DNA of 64,000 bases from Cyanobacteria bacterium FACHB-502. Lineage in GTDB: Bacteria > Cyanobacteriota > Cyanobacteriia > Elainellales > Elainellaceae. The position numbers were made by a program, and so were the translations under genes. The stretch is from positions 186,001 through 250,000 of the forward strand of contig JACJNZ010000092.1 of NCBI GenBank assembly GCA_014695325.1. The letters run 5' to 3'. The notes below the pieces were generated by a model, which saw nothing but the letters and a program-made list of their open reading frames with translations, had not been told where the DNA came from and did no database searches. This document shows, one piece after another, positions 17,481 to 27,300 of this stretch; within the stretch, counting starts at the first letter, position 1; each line of letters begins with the position of its first letter.

Positions 17481-17546
17481 TGTGTATTCGCTGCGTATTT
17501 GATGTGTATTCGCTGCATGGTAGATGTGTATCCGATATTTTTCAAA
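17481..17546. repeat. Three 22-bp iteron-like repeats
   Basis: TGTGTATTCGCTGC starts at 17481 and 17503, and a third, diverged copy TGTGTATCCGAT starts at 17525. All are spaced exactly 22 bp, two helical turns. The position, 75-140 bp upstream of the response regulator start, suits an array of protein-binding sites, but slippage duplication is equally possible. Confidence 0.65.
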
Positions 17547-17696
17547 TGATCATTCAATTTAAAACTTTCGGTACTTCTCAAATATCCCTTTAGCATTTGC
17601 TAAACCAATGATGGCTTACTTTATCGAAATGACTTCACTCAAATTTTAGTTAATTAGTGCATCCTGTTTAACGCATCCTGTATTGATTTGGAAAGA

Positions 17697-18416
17697 TTAT
17701 ACTGATTCTTCAAGTATCCCATCAATGACGGTTGTGTTTCCAGCCCGAGTTACGATCATGGTGAGTAGCACTTTAATGTGCTGTCCATCCCCCCGTTGCA
17801 GGTCAAGCTCCTGCTTTTCGATCTCCGCGGTTGACGCTGACTGAATCAAGCTGGAGAAAAAGCTGAATCTCAGCAGCGATCGTGCCTGCTCGATCGACTC
17901 AACGCCCAGCAGCGTCAGAAAAGCCGGATTACACTCTAGCAATTCATGGGCTTCGCTCACCCGAAACACGCCAATTTTCAGCTTCTCTAGCAAGGCACGA
18001 AAGCGAATTTCAAGCAGTGCAGCCTGTTTTTTAGCAATCGCCCGTTCGATCCCAGCCCGCACCGATGACGGAACTCGCACATATCGATTTGGCTCTTTGA
18101 GAATGTAGTCATCGAGTCCCAGCTTCATCGCTTCGACAGCGATTTCTTCGGTTCCCGTATTAGTAAACATAATCACCGGACAATCGGGATATCGTTCCTT
18201 AATGGCTTCAAGAATTTCTAAACCCGTTGTCCATCGAAGCTGAAAATCAGTAACCACGGCATCGAAACCGCCCTGTCTGATGGCACGATTGAACTCACCA
18301 GAGCTAATAATTTCCTGTACATTTAACTGCTCGAATTCGCGCTGGAGTTCGCGCAGAACCAGGAGTCGATCGCTGCGGTTGTCATCAATGAGTAGCAGTT
18401 GAATGGGTTGGGTCAT
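17697..18416 (-). CDS. Response regulator with C-terminal PAS domain
   Basis: 239 residues from an ATG at 18414-18416 (GAGG ribosome-binding site 5-8 nt upstream; a longer frame to 18479 exists). An N-terminal receiver has LLLIDDNRSD, phospho-acceptor Asp57 (VVTDFQL), and lysine in LKEPN. A PAS-like domain spans about residues 155-230 (NPAFLTLLGV). No kinase or DNA-binding output is present, so the PAS may transmit or receive signals by protein contact. The gene overlaps the 3' end of the upstream histidine kinase by 32 bp, making them a translationally coupled kinase-regulator pair. Confidence 0.88.
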   Translation of the reverse strand: MTQPIQLLLIDDNRSDRLLVLRELQREFEQLNVQEIISSGEFNRAIRQGGFDAVVTDFQLRWTTGLEILEAIKERYPDCPVIMFTNTGTEEIAVEAMKLGLDDYILKEPNRYVRVPSSVRAGIERAIAKKQAALLEIRFRALLEKLKIGVFRVSEAHELLECNPAFLTLLGVESIEQARSLLRFSFFSSLIQSASTAEIEKQELDLQRGDGQHIKVLLTMIVTRAGNTTVIDGILEESV

Positions 18417-21168
18417 GAGTTCCTCGATCCGGGAGAACAGCTTTTGGCAGTGCAATCCAAAATCGGCTTCCTTGTCCAAGCGCAGACTCTACGCCCACTT
18501 TACCGTCCATGCGCTCCAGCCCTTTCCGCACAATGGCAAGTCCAATGCCCGTGCCGGGATAGCTTTCTGCGCCGTGCAGCCGCTCAAATACGTGGAAGAT
18601 CCTTTCTTGATGCTCAGGAGCAATACCAATACCGTTGTCTTCAATGAACAATTTAACCCAGCGTTGATGCTCGTGCTGCTCCTCGCGAAAATAGGTGTGA
18701 ATTTGCGGCACTGTTCCCGGTTCGACAAACTTCATCGCATTACTAAACAGATTTGCCATAACTTGAACCAGCGTCGATCGATGTGCTGCTACCGAGGGCA
18801 GTTCCTCCGGCAGGATGATTTCTGCTTGTTTTTCCTGGATTTCAACCGCCAACTGCTTTATCGCATCGTTGATCGCTTCTTTTAAGTTCACTTCCTGAAG
18901 GTTAATTTGACTTCGGCTAAGACGGCTGTAGGCAAGCAGGTCTGCGATTAAGCCGCTCATTTGCACCGCATCTTCGACGATCGATTCGATATAGCTTTTG
19001 GCAGTGTCGTCGAGCAGGTCGCCATAGTCTTCGATGAGGGCCTGAGCAAAGCCCTGCATGGTGCGGAGCGGTGCCCGCAGATCGTGTGATACCGAGTAAG
19101 TAAAGGCTTCGAGTTCTTGATTGGTGGCTTTAAGCTTAGCGGTGCGTTCTGCAACCCGCTGTTCGAGGTCGGCGGCGTAGTGTTGGAGCTGGTCGCGGAG
19201 TTGAGATTGCTGAATCGCGATCGCTAATTGGTTTGCGACTTCGCCCACAATTTCTAAATCTCCTGCTGAAAACGCGTCTACTTCACGGTGAATCAACACT
19301 ACATCTCCCAAAAAGTGTCCATCTGCACGCAGGGCGACAGCAAGAAAGCTGTGATAGCCCTTTATTAGCAATCGCTGAAGCAGCGGGGATTGTTGCGTTT
19401 GAATCAGGGTGGCTAAATTTTTGATGTAGCCGATCGCTTCTCGATTGACCAGAACCTCTGGCGTGGTGAAATCGAGGATGGGGCGAACGGTTCCGGCAGG
19501 GTTAGTATCAATCTCTCCGGCTAACACTTGAAGCTGACTTTGCGCCAAGTCAAACACTAGCACCGCCGCCTGATCTGCCGGGACAACTTGCACGAGCCGC
19601 GACAGCGCTGCTTCAGCAATCCTTGCGGGAGCATCAAGGCGCAAAATTGCCCGATCGATCGCTTGCAGGGCGGCGAGTCGCTGAGCTGATTTTTGCTGCT
19701 GCGCTTCGGCAAGTTTGCGATCGGTAATGTCACGCGAGATGCCAATAATCCCTGTAATATTTCCCTGAGCATCGATGTAGGGATCTTTGGTGCTGAGATA
19801 GGTGCGTATCTCGCCATTCTCTGGAATTTGTTCTTCAAAAATTTGCGATCGTCCTGTGGTCATCACCGTGCGATCGATGGCTTGGATCTGACTGAGTAAA
19901 TCAGGCGGTAAAAATTCAGCATCATCTTTGCCCAGCATCCCTTCAACCGATTGACCCATAATTTGAGCCACTCTTTGATTCACAAGCTGGTATCGCCCCT
20001 GGCAATCTTTCATGAAAATCGCGTCAGTGGTTCCGTTAATCACAGATTGTAACAGGATGTAATTTTCCTGAACTTGCCGTTCAATACGTTTGCGCTCTGT
20101 GACATCGATCGCGGTGCTAATCACTAATCGCCGTCCGTCTGCCAACCTCCCGACTGGAGAAGAGAAAAATTCCCAGATGCGCTCTTCTCCGGCGCGAGTC
20201 ATCACCACAAATTCTCCTTCGGCAAGGCTTTTCTGGAAGTCATACAGTCGATCGATCTCAGCCTGAACCGTTTGGCGACGATCGCCGTAGGCGCGTTCTG
20301 TCCAGTCGGCGATCGTGGGAATGTCCGAAAGCTGATAGCCTGTGATCTGTTCCCACTGGTGATTGATCTGAAGCACTTCTCCGGTTTCGGAATGCAGCAT
20401 AATCGGCAGCGGAGCTTCTAAAATGGCGCGGCGAAATCGTTCTTCGCTGTCCCGCAGTGCCTCTTCCGCCAGATCGCGATCGTCCAGACTTTGCTGAAGC
20501 GAATTCACAAGCTGAGTATAGGTTCGCGCAACTTTTCGGAGCTGCTGCCCGCTAAGGTATGCCAAGATTGCCCCGCTCGCGATTGCTAGCCCGATGCTGC
20601 TGGTGATCACAAAGCCCGTTCTTTGGCTTACCGTTTGAACGCGCTTGGCTCGGAGCTGTTCTTCTATGGCAATGAAGTTTGTGATCAGGCTTCGCATCCT
20701 GTCCATTTCCCCTTTGCGGCGCAGCAGGGTGGCTCGCAGGGTGACTCGATCGCTGTCCACCAGGGCAAGGACTTGCGGCACACCCCGCGTCCATTGAATT
20801 TGCTGCTGCTGTAGATCTTCGGCTTGCTGCACCTGCCTCGGATTGTCGCTCACCAGACGTTTCAACTGATTTGTGGCAGTCCCAATCTGGCTGCGGGCTT
20901 GCTCGTAGGGTTCTAAAAAGATTGGCTCTCTGGTGAGCAAATAGCCGCGATTGCCGGTCTCCATGTCGAGCAGCAGCTTTTGCACCCGATTGGCGTGGGA
21001 AATGACGCGATCGGTGTGATCGACCCATTGCAGGGCTGTCATCAGGTGCAGCGTTTGCCCGATGAAGATGCCCGATACCAGTAACAGCAGCACAATCGGA
21101 AGGACGAACGCCTTCGTTAGCCGTTGCTGAAGCTGTGTTTGAGCAAAGTGCTGCCTAGTGTGGTTCAT
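18385..21168 (-). CDS. CHASE3-PAS-PAS-GAF histidine kinase
   Basis: 927-residue membrane sensor kinase. Order: helix at about 20-40, CHASE3 extracytoplasmic sensor at about 45-180, second helix at about 186-207, PAS at about 240-360 and 370-490, GAF at about 500-660, then a bacteriophytochrome-like kinase core. The phospho-acceptor is His695 (VSHDLRAPL); the ATPase has NLFSNAMKF (N box), EDNGIGI and GTGIGLAIV (G boxes). The GAF lacks an obvious bilin-binding cysteine motif. It has no receiver of its own; the overlapping downstream gene encodes one. A receiver relic lies immediately upstream. Confidence 0.93.
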   Translation of the reverse strand: MNHTRQHFAQTQLQQRLTKAFVLPIVLLLLVSGIFIGQTLHLMTALQWVDHTDRVISHANRVQKLLLDMETGNRGYLLTREPIFLEPYEQARSQIGTATNQLKRLVSDNPRQVQQAEDLQQQQIQWTRGVPQVLALVDSDRVTLRATLLRRKGEMDRMRSLITNFIAIEEQLRAKRVQTVSQRTGFVITSSIGLAIASGAILAYLSGQQLRKVARTYTQLVNSLQQSLDDRDLAEEALRDSEERFRRAILEAPLPIMLHSETGEVLQINHQWEQITGYQLSDIPTIADWTERAYGDRRQTVQAEIDRLYDFQKSLAEGEFVVMTRAGEERIWEFFSSPVGRLADGRRLVISTAIDVTERKRIERQVQENYILLQSVINGTTDAIFMKDCQGRYQLVNQRVAQIMGQSVEGMLGKDDAEFLPPDLLSQIQAIDRTVMTTGRSQIFEEQIPENGEIRTYLSTKDPYIDAQGNITGIIGISRDITDRKLAEAQQQKSAQRLAALQAIDRAILRLDAPARIAEAALSRLVQVVPADQAAVLVFDLAQSQLQVLAGEIDTNPAGTVRPILDFTTPEVLVNREAIGYIKNLATLIQTQQSPLLQRLLIKGYHSFLAVALRADGHFLGDVVLIHREVDAFSAGDLEIVGEVANQLAIAIQQSQLRDQLQHYAADLEQRVAERTAKLKATNQELEAFTYSVSHDLRAPLRTMQGFAQALIEDYGDLLDDTAKSYIESIVEDAVQMSGLIADLLAYSRLSRSQINLQEVNLKEAINDAIKQLAVEIQEKQAEIILPEELPSVAAHRSTLVQVMANLFSNAMKFVEPGTVPQIHTYFREEQHEHQRWVKLFIEDNGIGIAPEHQERIFHVFERLHGAESYPGTGIGLAIVRKGLERMDGKVGVESALGQGSRFWIALPKAVLPDRGTHDPTHSTATH

Positions 21169-21203
21169 TCAATCACCCTAACAAATGATCGATTTATGAC
21201 CCA

Positions 21204-21386
21204 TCAAACTGGCGGGCGAGTTTTCAAGAGCCTGGTAATCTCTATGATGAGCACCACTGGTTCGATCGGCTCTGCCAGATGGCATTGAAACCCTGCCTGG
21301 AGTGCCTGCTGCTGGTCAAGCTCTGCCGCGTAGGGATCAGACTGCTGCGATTGAAACTGACTTGTGCCTGTAGACAATTCCATCAT
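21204..21386 (-). pseudogene. Relic of a receiver-domain C-terminus
   Basis: A 60-codon frame whose core, LDQQQALQAGFQCHLAEPIE, is nearly identical to the end of the receiver of the hybrid kinase encoded at 24320 (LDQQQALQAGFQKHISKPIE). The similarity is also strong in DNA, around 21270-21345 against 24420-24500. Only the last third of a receiver remains: no phospho-acceptor aspartate. The conserved lysine-proline is changed to Glu-Pro, so it cannot work as a receiver. It is best read as what is left of a second hybrid kinase lost by deletion. Confidence 0.8.
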
Positions 21387-21476
21387 TGGTGATACCCCCG
21401 CTGTGGCTTGAAATAGTTAGCATCCGAGATTGGGAACAAGTCAGGACAAGCTAAAACTCTTCTGAGAAATATTGCT

Positions 21477-21746
21477 TTAACAACCGACTCGCCGTAGCTT
21501 GGTTTGCCTCGATTTCTTCGGAGTTCTGCCCAATACCCGTTCAGGCTGGGTCAGCTCAACCTGCAATGATTTGACTTGCCGCAGGACGATCGGAATTGGC
21601 TTGGCACGATCATTCTCCCACCGGTTGATTGTAACTAAGGACACACCTAATTTAGCAGCAAACTGCTCCTGCGTTAATCTACACAAGTCGCGCTCAGAGG
21701 GAATCAGAATATCAATACTGGCAAAGTCCGTGTTGGCTGTATTCAT
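21477..21746 (-). CDS. XRE-family helix-turn-helix regulator
   Basis: 89-residue DNA-binding protein. The helix-turn-helix is LTQEQFAAKLGVSLVTINR followed by WENDRAKP, characteristic of XRE/Cro-type regulators, in the middle of the protein. A basic C-terminal tail follows (KKSRQTKLRR). No second domain is present. A perfect 12-bp tandem duplication (TACTGAATCATG, 21746-21769) overlaps the start codon. No clear ribosome-binding site is visible. It probably regulates itself or nearby signalling genes; the target is not evident. Confidence 0.85.
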   Translation of the reverse strand: MNTANTDFASIDILIPSERDLCRLTQEQFAAKLGVSLVTINRWENDRAKPIPIVLRQVKSLQVELTQPERVLGRTPKKSRQTKLRRVGC

Positions 21747-22041
21747 ACTGAATCATGTACTGAATCATGCCGATTGGCCGTTTAACTTTGTCGTTTTACC
21801 TTAACGGAAAAATACTCGCAAAATCCTCAAGGAAAATGCGTTAGGGAATGTACTCTCTATCGAAAGGTGTGAGAGCAGTTGGCACAACTGACTTTTGATA
21901 GATCTGTCTACTAAGGATAGATTTATTTGCAAAGAACTGCTGGGAGGAATGCTTTGAGCCGCCTGCAGAGTGCCATATTTTCAAACCCTTATTTTCAAAC
22001 CCTCCTTCAAGAACGGCTCAAGTAAGAACGGCTCAAGATGA
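21747..22041. other. Intergenic region with three tandem duplications
   Basis: No gene seen. It contains a 12-bp pair TACTGAATCATG (21746-21769), a perfect 14-bp pair TATTTTCAAACCCT (21976-22003) and a near-perfect 15-bp pair AAGAACGGCTCAAGT (22009-22037). The last ends close to the 3' end of the MocR gene. Confidence 0.7.
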
Positions 22042-23484
22042 TCAATAAGACTTTAGCTCCTTTCCGATCGCTGCAATTCCCCAGGCGATCGACTCTGGCG
22101 GGTGAGAGAAGTTGAGGCGCATCGCGTTATAGCCTTTGCGATCGGGAAAGAAGGCGGTTGCGGGCGTGGTGAGGATGCCCTGTTCGCGCAGGGTGTGGCA
22201 GATTTGCTCTAACGGTAGCCGATCGGGTAGCTGTACCCACAGCAGCAGTCCTCCGATGGGCACAGTCCAGGTTACCTCTGCGGGAAAATGATCTTCCAGG
22301 GCTTGCAGCATTTGATTGCGGCTCTGAAGGTGATAGGTCTGCAAGTCGCGAAGCCGATGGCGATAGTGCCCCGATGCCAAATATTCGCTGACGATCGCCT
22401 GTGAAGGAGTGGGCGTGTGCAGATCGTTGATCAGCTTTTGCTCGATCAGGGGTTGCAGATGCTCGCCCGTCACCATCATATAGCCCACCCGCAAACTGCC
22501 CATCAGCGTTTTAGAAAAGGTGCTGACATAAATCACCCGATTTTGCTGATCGAGGGCTTTGATGGGCGGCGGCACGGGTTCAAACTGGAGTCCTTCATAG
22601 GCGTTGTCTTCTAGAATGAAGCAGTCATACTGCTGTGCCAGGGCGAGAAGCTGTTTGCGGTGGGCAAGCGACGTAGTGATTCCCGTAGGATTGTGCAGCG
22701 TGCTGACGGTGTAGATTAATTTGGGACGATGGCTTTTTAAGTATTGTTCAAGCAGTTCCAGATTCATTCCAGCGGGGGTCATGGGAATGCCGATCGTCCT
22801 GGCTCGCAGGTTTTCCAAAATCGATAGTGCGCCGTGATAGCAGGGCGTTTCCACAATTACCCAATCTCCCGGCTGCACAAAGTAGCGCAGTGCCAGCGAA
22901 ATTCCCTGCATTGAGCCAGTGGTGATCATCAGATTATCCGCAGAAACGATCAGACCGCGCTGCACCAGCAGTTGAGCAATTTGCTGCCGGAGGGTTTGCA
23001 ATCCGCGTGGCGTGTCGTACTGATAAAGCGTATCGGCAATCTGACTCATGGCACGACGGGCAATCCGCTGCAAGTCTTCTAAGCCAAATGCCTGAGGAAA
23101 ACCACTGCTAAAGTCCAGAATGCCTGGCTGTCGCTGTGCCTCAAAAGAAGTCATGTAAGACTTACAGAATGTTCCATATTGGGGTGGAGGAATGACTACC
23201 CTTTGAGCCGGGGCAAAGCTAGAAACTAGATTGAGCGGGATTTCAGGGCAGCAGTTAACAAAGTAGCCCGACCCCTGACGAGCGTGAATTAGCCCGTCTG
23301 CTTCTAAAACGCTGTACGCCTCGATCACGGTGAGCTTGTTGACTGCGGCTTCTTTCGCCAATTCGCGTACCGAGGGCAAACGATCGCCCGGTTGCAGTGC
23401 CCCGGAACTGATCAGACGACGAATGCGATCGCGAATCTGCAAATAAATTGGCTGCTCTGCCTGGCGATCGAGGGGAATTTGCAT
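22042..23484 (-). CDS. MocR-type regulator (GntR-HTH plus aminotransferase fold)
   Basis: 480-residue transcription factor. An N-terminal GntR winged helix-turn-helix (about 10-75, with LPSVRELAKEAAVNKLTV) is joined to a fold-type I aminotransferase domain that binds pyridoxal phosphate. The Schiff-base lysine is in STFSKTLMGSLRVGYM and the conserved aspartate in ILEDNAYEG. Members sense PLP-linked metabolites rather than catalyse transamination, although some keep activity. No divergent target gene adjoins it; the 23759 gene lies 274 bp away on the other strand and is a possible target. Confidence 0.9.
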   Translation of the reverse strand: MQIPLDRQAEQPIYLQIRDRIRRLISSGALQPGDRLPSVRELAKEAAVNKLTVIEAYSVLEADGLIHARQGSGYFVNCCPEIPLNLVSSFAPAQRVVIPPPQYGTFCKSYMTSFEAQRQPGILDFSSGFPQAFGLEDLQRIARRAMSQIADTLYQYDTPRGLQTLRQQIAQLLVQRGLIVSADNLMITTGSMQGISLALRYFVQPGDWVIVETPCYHGALSILENLRARTIGIPMTPAGMNLELLEQYLKSHRPKLIYTVSTLHNPTGITTSLAHRKQLLALAQQYDCFILEDNAYEGLQFEPVPPPIKALDQQNRVIYVSTFSKTLMGSLRVGYMMVTGEHLQPLIEQKLINDLHTPTPSQAIVSEYLASGHYRHRLRDLQTYHLQSRNQMLQALEDHFPAEVTWTVPIGGLLLWVQLPDRLPLEQICHTLREQGILTTPATAFFPDRKGYNAMRLNFSHPPESIAWGIAAIGKELKSY

Positions 23485-23758
23485 AGCGCAAGTGCATTCA
23501 ACAATGCAAAGAATTGAACCTTATCGCTTTTATCGCTCATTCGCCTGGAAATGTCCTGGTACAGTTTCTTAAATTTTGAACAGAACAGTTTTAGAAATCT
23601 TGAACTGTACTAGCAAAAGCGATCGAATCTGTACCTTCTCCTCAAAGAAAAGTCAGCGCAAATTAGAACAATACTGATTCACGACTCATTCACCCCGATT
23701 CACTTTACTCATGACTGATTAACCTTATTCACCCCAATTCCCCTTTAAGGAGGCTGCG

Positions 23759-24040
23759 ATGAATACGCCAGAGTATCGCTACTTGACCGATGAAGATCTT
23801 GCCCTGCTTCAAGCCAGAATTTCGCGCCAGTCTTCTATTTCGCTGCGGCGATCGCTGAGTTCGCTCTGGCAGGCTTTTTTGAACTGGGCTGCGGCTCGTC
23901 CTGAACCCCGGATCACAGAAAAGTTCGATCGCCAGGGATTGAGGATGGGCTGGCAGGTCTTTGACCCGGAAACTGGGAGAACTGCTTTCTTAGGTTCTGA
24001 ACTGGAAGTTCGTCAATGGTTAGAAGAACGCTATCGATAA
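23759..24040 (+). CDS. Small conserved cyanobacterial hypothetical protein
   Basis: 93 residues, function unknown. It starts at an ATG with a textbook AAGGAGG ribosome-binding site, so translation is credible. The N-terminal part is helical and charged (LTDEDLALLQARIS), followed by an amphipathic segment around SLWQAFLNWAAARPEP and a C-terminal half with GWQVFDPETGRTAF. No signal peptide or membrane span. It stands alone, opposite the MocR gene. Confidence 0.75.
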   Translation: MNTPEYRYLTDEDLALLQARISRQSSISLRRSLSSLWQAFLNWAAARPEPRITEKFDRQGLRMGWQVFDPETGRTAFLGSELEVRQWLEERYR

Positions 24041-24155
24041 TGGCGTGGTTTCCTTGTGGAAGTTTTGGGGTTTGCCAAGCCAGTTTTCAATGCTGATTCC
24101 CAGTGCTTTATTCACCGTGATCTTGAAATCCTGAGAACACTGTAGAGAATGGGCA

Positions 24156-24203
24156 GTTATCGATTTTGACAATCATGCGGTTATTGATTTCGAAAATCGT
24201 GCT
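24156..24203. repeat. Imperfect 24-bp tandem repeat
   Basis: Units begin GTTATCGATTTTGACAATC (24156) and GTTATTGATTTCGAAAATC (24180). The intergenic stretch 24041-24319 around it shows no gene. Confidence 0.6.
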
Positions 24204-24319
24204 CAATGCGATTTATACACCCTTGAAGATCATTCCTTAAAAGTTGGTGCATGAAATTGCCCCATTCAATCGCCGCGATAAACTGCCAAAAGTTAACTGA
24301 ATTCAGATCATTCTCAGAT

Positions 24320-27300
24320 TCATTCATAGACATCTTGTTGAAAGAGAACAGGCTCTCGCTGCACTGTGGCAGATCCAACTAAATTGACAATCGCCTGGAT
24401 AAAGACTTCGGGTTCGATCGGCTTGGAAATGTGCTTCTGGAACCCGGCTTGGAGTGCCTGCTGCTGATCGAGTTTGCTGGCATAGGCAGTCAGCGCGATC
24501 GCCGGAATTTGTCCTCCCTGGTCTGGAGGTAAGGCTCTCACCTGCTGTATCAGCGAATAGCCATCGATGTCTGGCATTCCAATGTCACTGATGAGCAGGG
24601 CGGGCTGAAAGCGATCGACTCCGGTTAAAACTTCCAGAGCTTCAGCTGCTGACGCTGTAATCTGGACGATCGCTCCTGCCTGTTCCAGAATGGCGACGGC
24701 TAACTCTCGCATATCTGCTTCATCATCGACTACCAGGATTCGTAGGCCGGTGAGGGGTTGGAGGGGTAAGGAAGTCAGCGAACTGTTTGCATCCCATTGC
24801 CCCATCTCCCCGGCTCTGATTCGCTTCAGCAGCGGTAGCCTGACGGTAAAGGTGGCTCCTGTGCCTTCTCCTTTACTCTCAGCCCGAACGGTTCCTCCAT
24901 GCAGTTCGACCAGTTGACGCACGATCGCCAGCCCCAGCCCTAATCCACCAAATTTACGGGTGGTCTTCCCATCCTCTTGCCGGAACGACTCAAAGACATA
25001 AGGTAAAAAGTCTAGCGCGATGCCTTTGCCCGTGTCTCTGACTTGAAGCTGCGCCTCTGACCCGACCCGCTTTAACTGCACCTCGACCTGTCCGTCACTG
25101 GGAGTAAATTTGATGGCATTGGAAAGCAGATTTGACACAATTTGCTGTAAACGTCCGCTATCTCCTAGGACAGGGAGGAAGGACGAATCAAAGTCAGTTT
25201 TAATCTGAATATTTTTGGCTTCGGCTGCCAATCGCACGGTTTCTAACGCGGCTTCGATCGTCAGGACTAAATTAACAGGGGCTTTGTTTGAAGCGAGCTT
25301 GCCGCGCAGAATTTTAGAGATGTCTAGCAAATCATCAATGAGCTGCGTTTGCTGTTTTGCATTGCGCTCAATAATTGCTAATGCTTGCTGTGTTTTTTGA
25401 GCATCAAACCTGCCTGTTTGTAACAGCTTTGACCATCCCAGAATCGGATTCAGGGGCGATCGTAATTCATGGGATAGCACTGCCAGAAATTCATCCTTGA
25501 TGCGATTGGCTTGCACTAAATCCTCGGTTTGCTGCTGGAGGGCTTGCTCTACCTGCTTCCGCTGGGTGATGTCGAGTAGCGAAACCAGCACATGATCATA
25601 CGACTCTGAGGCAGGTGGAAACGTGATGCTAAACCAGACATGGAGCCGCTCACCCTGCAAAGTTTGCAGAACGGTTTCTGTGACAAAAAAGGTTTCTTCG
25701 TTGGCGATCGCGAGTAGCTCTTCGGCAAAAGCGGCTTGCGTTTCCGGGACAAAGATTTTCTCTAAGGACGCGAGCAGTTCTCTTTTTTCTTGGGCGCCAA
25801 ACATGGTTAAGGCAGCCTGGTTCACATCCTGAGGTTTGATGAGCTGTGCCATTTGCTGAACAAATTCGGGATGATCCGCAAAATACTGACGAAAATCCTG
25901 AACTCCTGCTGCTTTGAGCTGGTCGATCGCAACCTTTGCTTCCGAAAAATCCTCTTCCCAAATTGCCACGCCGACTGATTCAAAGATGTAGCGATAACGC
26001 TGTTCCTGTTCTACTAATTCTGATTGTGCCCGTTTGCGTTCTGCTTCGCCGTGCCTTGCTGAGGTAATATCCAGTGCTGTGCCAAAAAAGTCAACGGTTC
26101 GGCGGGCTGATCCTTCCCCTTCAAATCGAGCTTGCCCCTTGGCAGATATCCATCGCTCGGTGCCGTCATTCCACACCACCCGATACTCAATTTCATACGT
26201 TCCCGCTGAAGCGGGATCGAGTGCAGCCGCCACAGCCTCCGCAACCGATTTACGATCGTCGGGATGAATGCGCTCCAGCACGGTCGAGAGCGGAATCATA
26301 ACCAGGTCATCTGGCTCACCCCAAATTTGACGCATTCGTTGATCGATTTCGACCAGGTTTGTCTCCAGATGCAGCCGCCATCCTCCTACCTGCGCCACCT
26401 GGGTTGCTATCCGAGTCCATGCTTCACTTTCTTGCAGGGCTTGTTCAGACTGCTTGCGATCGCTAATGTCGATCGAGACTCCCAAAATTTGGCAAGGCAA
26501 ACCATCTGTAGTGCGGTTAAACACAACGCTTTGCGTATAAAACCAACGCCACTCGTCATTGGCATGATGTGCGCGATACTCAATGCCCAGCACCTCATTA
26601 TCGGCTGCGGTCTGGAACGATTCAGAATAGGATAATACGCGCTGTCGATCGTCAGGATGAATCAGGATTGCGATAACGTCTGTTCCCATTGCCTGAATCT
26701 GTTCAGAAGAGTATCCCAACAAATCAGCAATTTGGCGGTTTGTATAAATATTTCTCTGTTCCAGAATGTCATGGACAAACAGGATACCGGGCATCGCTTC
26801 GGCGATCTGCTGGCTGTAACGCTGGCTTTCCTTAAGTTGGGTTTCAATCTGTTTGCGAACCGTAATGTTTTCAAAGGCAAGTCCAAGGCAGCGATCGGGA
26901 AGGGCAAACGCTTTGAGCGCATAAAATCCAGTCGAGATACCGTCTTCACCGTAGGAAACTTCGCCCAAATCGATTGGTCGTCCAGTCTGAATCACCTCCA
27001 GGTATTGCTGTACCAATGGGGTTTGCAGCAGCTTCGGAAAGCTTTCTGCCATCGTTTTGCCGATCAGCGGTTCAAAATTCAGCCCAACTGTTTCCGAAGC
27101 GGCAGGATTGGCAATGAGCAGCCGAAACGATTCGGGGTTATTGGGGTCTTCCAGTTGCCAGACGACAATCCCCACTTGAGTATTGCGAACGATATCCGCA
27201 TAAAGCTGCAAACGCTGTGCGGCTTCCTGCTGAATGTCTTCTGCCTGCTGTCGCTCTAGCTCTGCTGCAATTTGCACGGCAAACAGGGTCAGTAAGGATT

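Noticed and set aside
17481-17546. The 22-bp repeats as a CRISPR array
   Set aside because: The units abut without spacers of constant length and distinct sequence; there are no cas genes in the window.
18403-18885. Plus-strand open frame of 160 codons opposite the CHASE3 kinase
   Set aside because: Shadow of the kinase ATPase domain; Cys-rich product with no family pattern.
24181-24378. Minus-strand frame of 65 codons overlapping the end of the hybrid kinase
   Set aside because: No ribosome-binding site, overlaps the kinase stop, and holds the 24-bp tandem repeat.
26657-27259. Plus-strand open frame of 200 codons inside the large hybrid kinase
   Set aside because: Shadow of the kinase PAS region, which is clearly coding on the minus strand.
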